From JACVRW01 sp963819115 (GTDB taxonomy: Bacteria > Actinomycetota > Thermoleophilia > Solirubrobacterales > Thermoleophilaceae): 64,000 nucleotides of DNA. The stretch spans positions 1,302,001 through 1,366,000 of the forward strand of contig CAWFUR010000011.1 of assembly GCA_963819115.1 (NCBI GenBank). Direction: 5' to 3'. Each line of letters starts with the position of its first letter. The first letter of the stretch is position 1. The position numbers and the translations under genes are program-made. Under the pieces are notes generated by a model that had not been told where the DNA came from, made no database searches, and was given only the letters and a program-made list of their open reading frames with translations. Below are positions 61,040 to 64,000 of this stretch, in pieces.

Positions 61040-61525
61040 TTGCAGGAGCCGAAGCGCATCTGGTGGGCGCGCCCGCGCAAGCTGGTCGCTCTCGAGCGTC
61101 CGGGGGGAGGGGGTCGCACTCACCGCCCGGATCGCCGCGAGGCGGAGACGGAGTACCTGAGGACGAGCGGCGTGCGGCTGGTGGTGTCGGTGATGCGCAC
61201 CCGCCACAACCTCGCGGCCTACGACGCGGCCGGCCTGGAATGGCACCACGCCCCCGTGGCCGCGCCCGAGGATGGTCCGGCCGTGCTGGAGGCGCTCCTG
61301 CCGCTGTTGCGGCGCGAGCTTCGGCGCCGCGGGGCGGTGGCCGTCCATGGAGACCTCCGCACCGGCTTCCCGGCCGCCCTCTGCGCGGCGCACCTTCACG
61401 AGGCACGCGGTACCGACCCCGCGGATGCACTGGCCGCCGCGGCCGCGGCCGGCCTCGACGTGGGGCCGGAGGCATGCGCTCTTCTGGGCGTGAATCCCGC
61501 CGTGCTGGAGCTCAGTGCAGGATGA
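61040..61525 (+). CDS. Phosphatase-like protein lacking the catalytic Cys
   Basis: 161 aa from TTG 61040, preceded by GGAGG with short spacing. The order TSGVRLVVSVMRTRHNLAAY, GLEWHHAPVAAPEDG, AVAVHGDLRTGF and AALCAAHLHEARGTDPADAL recalls dual-specificity or protein-tyrosine phosphatases of bacteria. Where the catalytic loop HCxxGxxRTG should stand, the sequence is HGDLRTG, with no Cys and about three residues fewer. It is therefore probably a non-catalytic relative, or the similarity is accidental. The Arg-rich N-terminus is not conserved. Convergent with the HAD gene, 14-base overlap. Confidence 0.55.
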   Translation: MQEPKRIWWARPRKLVALERPGGGGRTHRPDRREAETEYLRTSGVRLVVSVMRTRHNLAAYDAAGLEWHHAPVAAPEDGPAVLEALLPLLRRELRRRGAVAVHGDLRTGFPAALCAAHLHEARGTDPADALAAAAAAGLDVGPEACALLGVNPAVLELSAG

Positions 61526-62306
61526 GGGTGCTCAGGGAGTCCGAGACCGCCACGGGCGGCGGATCCACGCCGTCCAGGTCCGCCCGGCTCATCCCGCCCG
61601 TCATCACCAGCGCCGAGTCGAGGCCGGCGGCGGCGGCCGCCGCCAGGTCGGAGTCCACCCGGTCTCCCACCACCAGGGTCGTGCCCTCGCCGAGCCGGTC
61701 CAGCGCCGTGAGCAGCAGCTGGGGTTGTGGCTTGCCCACGATCTCGGCCTTGCGCTCGCTCGCGGTCTCCACCGCGGCCAGGAGCGCGCCGGTGCCGGGC
61801 CACATGCCCTCGGGCTGGGGGTAGGTCGGATCGCGGCCGCTGGCCAGGAAGTCCGCGCCACGCCGAACGGCCAGCGCGGCGTTGCGGAGATCGTCGTACA
61901 CGAAGTTCTCCGTGCCGGCCACGATCACCACCTCTGCGCGCGAGGCCAGGTCCGTGCCGTTCAGCACCCGGAGCCCGGCGTCGGACACGTGCCGGCGCAT
62001 CGCGGGAGTGCCGACCACGAAGGCGGTTCGCCCGGATCGTGTGTCGGCCAGCAGGTGCTGCATGGCCCCGCCGACCGTCACCACGTCGCGCACGGAGGCC
62101 TTCACCCCGATACGCCACAGACGGGTCACGTAGTCCTCGGTGGGACCACGCGGATCGTTGGTGGCGAAGGCCACGCGGCGACCGCCCTCGCGCAGGGCCT
62201 CGAGCGCCTCGGCTGCACCGGGCGTGGGCTCTGCGCCGACCCAAACGCAGCCGTCGAGATCGATGATGAACTGCTCGTAACGAGCCGCGAGGGGGCTTAA
62301 CGGCAC
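61512..62306 (-). CDS. HAD-IIA family phosphatase (NagD-like)
   Basis: 264 aa from GTG 62306. HAD motifs: I FIIDLDGCVW (nucleophile Asp, acid Asp), II FATNDPRGPTEDYV (Thr-Asn-Asp in place of TNN), and III/IV with the Lys in IVGKPQPQLL and LVVGDRVDSDLAAAAAAGLD. The C2 cap of the NagD/PGP type lies between (about 85-190). Members dephosphorylate nucleotides, glycerol phosphate or 2-phosphoglycolate; the substrate is not evident. The gene is divergent from the cyclophilin gene, with only 19 bases between starts. Confidence 0.9.
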   Translation of the reverse strand: MPLSPLAARYEQFIIDLDGCVWVGAEPTPGAAEALEALREGGRRVAFATNDPRGPTEDYVTRLWRIGVKASVRDVVTVGGAMQHLLADTRSGRTAFVVGTPAMRRHVSDAGLRVLNGTDLASRAEVVIVAGTENFVYDDLRNAALAVRRGADFLASGRDPTYPQPEGMWPGTGALLAAVETASERKAEIVGKPQPQLLLTALDRLGEGTTLVVGDRVDSDLAAAAAAGLDSALVMTGGMSRADLDGVDPPPVAVSDSLSTLILH

Positions 62307-62311
62307 GTCGC

Positions 62312-62318
62312 TAGCCTA
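62312..62318. promoter_or_regulatory. Overlapping divergent leaderless -10 elements
   Basis: On the plus strand TAGCCT (62312-62317) lies 8 nt before the cyclophilin ATG at 62326. On the minus strand TAGGCT (62318-62313) lies 6 nt before the HAD GTG at 62306. The two -10 elements share five bases within a 19-base gap, so both genes would be leaderless and mutually exclusive in polymerase binding. Confidence 0.5.
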
Positions 62319-62325
62319 CGGCCCG

Positions 62326-63006
62326 ATGCCCCGCCCGCTCCTTTTGGTGCTCTGCGCCGTCGCTCTCGCGGCCTCCGCGTGCGGCGACGACAACGGTGGC
62401 GGCGACTCTTCGGCGAACGCGGCCAAGACCACGTCCGCCCCGGGCGGGTGTGCCGAGGTGAAGGCGCCGGCTCCGCGGGCGGCCGGCGGCGCCCACAGGC
62501 CCACGCAGGGCCTGGCCAAGGACCGCAAGTACACCGTGACGCTGGACACGAGCTGCGGGAAGATCGCGATCCGGCTGGACCAGGCCGCCTCGCCGCACGC
62601 CGCCGCTTCGTTCGCCTCCCTGGCCCGCACGAAGTTCTTCGACAACACCGTGTTCCACCGGATCGTGCCCGGGTTCGTGATCCAGGGCGGCGATCCCACG
62701 GCCAGCGGCACCGGCGGTCCGGGGTACTCGACCGTGGACAAGCCGGCCGCGGATACCACCTACACGCGGGGCACGGTGGCCATGGCGAAGGGCGGCACCG
62801 AGCCCCCGGGAACGGCCGGAAGCCAGTTCTACATCGTGACCGCACCGGACGCCGGCCTACCTCCGGACTACGCGGTGATCGGCAAGGTCGTGAGGGGTCA
62901 GACTGCGGTGCAGCAGATCGGCAAGCTCGGGGACCCGGCCAGCGGCGAGGCGGGCACGCCGGTGAGGCCCGTGGTGATCAAGGAGGCGACCGTCAGTGAG
63001 CATTGA
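62326..63006 (+). CDS. Lipoprotein peptidyl-prolyl isomerase (cyclophilin)
   Basis: 226 aa. Signal peptide PLLLVLCAVALAASAC with lipobox ASAC, then a Ser/Gly/Asp-rich spacer to about residue 60. The cyclophilin domain has TSCGKIAIRLDQAASPHAAA, the catalytic FHRIVPGFVIQGGDPT, AMAKGGTEPPGTAGSQFYIV and YAVIGKVVRGQ. It should assist folding of exported proteins outside the membrane. Its stop lies 10 bases inside the thioredoxin gene. Confidence 0.93.
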   Translation: MPRPLLLVLCAVALAASACGDDNGGGDSSANAAKTTSAPGGCAEVKAPAPRAAGGAHRPTQGLAKDRKYTVTLDTSCGKIAIRLDQAASPHAAASFASLARTKFFDNTVFHRIVPGFVIQGGDPTASGTGGPGYSTVDKPAADTTYTRGTVAMAKGGTEPPGTAGSQFYIVTAPDAGLPPDYAVIGKVVRGQTAVQQIGKLGDPASGEAGTPVRPVVIKEATVSEH

Positions 63007-63742
63007 GGCCCCGATCTACGACGTCGACGAGGCGAGCTTCGAACAGCGCGTGATCGAGCGGTCCAAGGAGATCCCCGTGGTCGTGGACTTCTGGGCCGAG
63101 TGGTGCGGGCCCTGCCGCCAGCTGACCCCGGCGCTCGAGCGCGCCGCGCAGGCGCGGGCGGGAAAGGTCGAGCTGGCGAAGGTTGACACCGACGCCAATC
63201 AGCGCCTCGCGGCCACGTTCCGCATCCAGGGCATTCCCGCGGTCAAGGCCTTCCGGGACGGCCGCGTGGCCAGCGAGTTCACCGGGGCGCTGCCGCCCGC
63301 CGAGGTGGAGCGCTTCTTCGACGCTCTCGTGCCCTCCGAGGCCGACGAGCTCGCGGTGGGCGGCGACGAGGAGTCACTGCGCCGCGCGCTGGAGCTCGAC
63401 CCCCGGCACCAGGTGGCCCGTCGCGAGCTCGCCCGCCTGCTGATCCGGCGCGGTGACACCGATGAGGGGCTAGAGCTGCTCCGGGACGTGACGGGTGACT
63501 TCATCGCCGATGGCCTGGCCGCCCGTGCCCGGCTGGCGCGCGACGAGGAGCTGCGTCCCGCCTTCGAGGCCTGGGACAACGGTGAGTACGAGGGCGCCCT
63601 GAACCGGCTCCTCGCCGCCCTCGGCGACCTCGAGCACCGCGACGACGTCCGTCGGGTGATGGTGGCCATCTTCACCGAGCTCGGGCCGGAGCACGAGCTG
63701 GCGCGCGACTACCGGCGCAAGCTCGGGGCAGCCTTGAACTAG
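62996..63742 (+). CDS. Thioredoxin-TPR protein (YbbN/CnoX-like)
   Basis: 248 aa from GTG 62996. Thioredoxin domain (1 to about 115) with the WCGPC active site in VVDFWAEWCGPCRQLTPALE and cis-Pro in IQGIPAVKAFRDG. The C-terminal half is helical (EESLRRALELDPRHQVARRE, LLIRRGDTDEGLELLRDV) with the TPR-like layout of E. coli CnoX/YbbN, a chaperone-linked redox protein; that protein lacks one catalytic Cys, but here CGPC is complete. Cytoplasmic, with no signal. Overlap with the cyclophilin gene suggests coexpression. Confidence 0.9.
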   Translation: MSIEAPIYDVDEASFEQRVIERSKEIPVVVDFWAEWCGPCRQLTPALERAAQARAGKVELAKVDTDANQRLAATFRIQGIPAVKAFRDGRVASEFTGALPPAEVERFFDALVPSEADELAVGGDEESLRRALELDPRHQVARRELARLLIRRGDTDEGLELLRDVTGDFIADGLAARARLARDEELRPAFEAWDNGEYEGALNRLLAALGDLEHRDDVRRVMVAIFTELGPEHELARDYRRKLGAALN

Positions 63743-63753
63743 CGCTACCTCAG

Positions 63754-63797
63754 GGAGGAGCGCAGCCCGATCGGTGATCGGGCGAGCACCGGACCAT
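63754..63797 (-). repeat. Palindromic element copy 8
   Basis: Reverse-oriented copy: GGAGGAGCGCAGCCCGATCG to GGCGAGCACCGGACCATG, with the consensus stem CCCGAT-CGGTG-ATCGGG intact. It separates the convergent thioredoxin and membrane-protein genes. Confidence 0.88.
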
Positions 63798-63800
63798 GTC

Positions 63801-64000
63801 CTACGTTGCCCGCGCGGCGCGGGCCTTGTCCTGGCGTCTTCGCCCGAGCAACACCAGTACCGCGAGTACGATCACCACCAGCAGGACGCCGAAGAACACC
63901 GCGCTCGCACTGCCGATTCCGCCCAGTGGGAGCGCCACCAGCTTCACGATCCCGAAGCCGAGAAGGACCAGCAGGATCACGAACGCGATCAGCAGCAGGA
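63801..64000 (-). CDS. Small membrane protein (partial, N-terminus outside window)
   Basis: The last 66 codons of a minus-strand gene, with stop at 63801-63803. The peptide has two hydrophobic segments (LLLIAFVILLVLLGFGIVKL and SAVFFGVLLVVIVLAVLVLL) and a basic, cytoplasm-facing tail (GRRRQDKARAARAT). It cannot be assigned to a family from this fragment. Codon use is GC-rich like the neighbours. Confidence 0.7.
   Translation of the reverse strand, partial: LLLIAFVILLVLLGFGIVKLVALPLGGIGSASAVFFGVLLVVIVLAVLVLLGRRRQDKARAARAT

Noticed and set aside
60734..61399. Long minus-strand extension of the class II amidotransferase through the array
   Set aside because: Class II amidotransferases need Cys at the mature N-terminus (Cys2 after ATG 60733); the extension is repeat translation.

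Overview
The window is a gene-dense, high-GC stretch of a bacterial chromosome. It reads as the core-gene backbone of an actinobacterium, most likely class Thermoleophilia (Solirubrobacterales-like). The taxon is inferred from the actinobacterial IHF gene (mihF) next to gmk, rpoZ and coaBC, MurT/GatD, DUF3052, RNase J plus RNase Y, a surface protein with NN-D/E-I-R decapeptide repeats, GTG/TTG starts, 1- and 4-nt gene overlaps, and many leaderless genes. No tRNA, rRNA, CRISPR, phage or insertion-sequence gene was seen.

Layout. 1-6261: pyrimidine operon (end of pyrC, carA, carB, pyrK, pyrD). 6474-9402: mihF-gmk-rpoZ-coaBC-TPR. 9389-13759: YbjN-like gene, dtd, then a GMC alcohol oxidase with an aldehyde dehydrogenase. 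13812-21626: rimP-nusA-ylxR-infB-ylxP-rbfA-nrnA-truB-ribF behind a leader terminator. 21719-27249: rpsO, two thiol proteins, pnp, an M16 peptidase, dapB. 27290-31231: propeller lipoprotein, a PAS-GGDEF-EAL protein, DUF3052. 31301-33834: dapA-rnj. 33838-36791: minus-strand surface protein and a two-component system. 36841-44807: ftsK-rodZ-like-cinA-thpR-methyltransferase-glyoxalase, then recA-recX. 45145-54382: rny, miaB, miaA, dapF, dapL, DUF429, hflX, dut. 54465-56207: PilB/GspE ATPase. 56214-60733 (minus): class II amidotransferase, diacylglycerol kinase-like gene, murT, methyltransferase, gatD. 60751-64000: 48-bp tandem array, phosphatase-like gene, HAD gene, lipoprotein cyclophilin, thioredoxin-TPR protein, start of a membrane protein.

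How the genes fit together. Most are housekeeping. Lysine and cell-wall genes (dapA, dapB, dapL, dapF, murT, gatD) imply the aminotransferase route to LL-diaminopimelate and amidated lipid II. The DapF homologue has serine at both catalytic cysteine positions. RNA turnover is well represented (pnp, RNase J, RNase Y, NrnA), as is ribosome and transcription machinery.

The most unusual feature is a short palindromic element found at eight places, on either strand, usually between genes. Its stem is kept by paired base changes. One copy lies in frame inside carA, another supplies the start codon of the M16 peptidase gene, and one locus has expanded into a 48-bp array. It resembles in behaviour the Rickettsia palindromic elements, which can sit inside protein-coding genes. 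Other points are ATA and GTA as the apparent start codons of gmk and ylxR, a recurrent leaderless promoter pattern (TANNNT about 6-8 nt before the start codon), a terminator-like hairpin in the rimP leader, and a zinc-finger-like motif in NusA.
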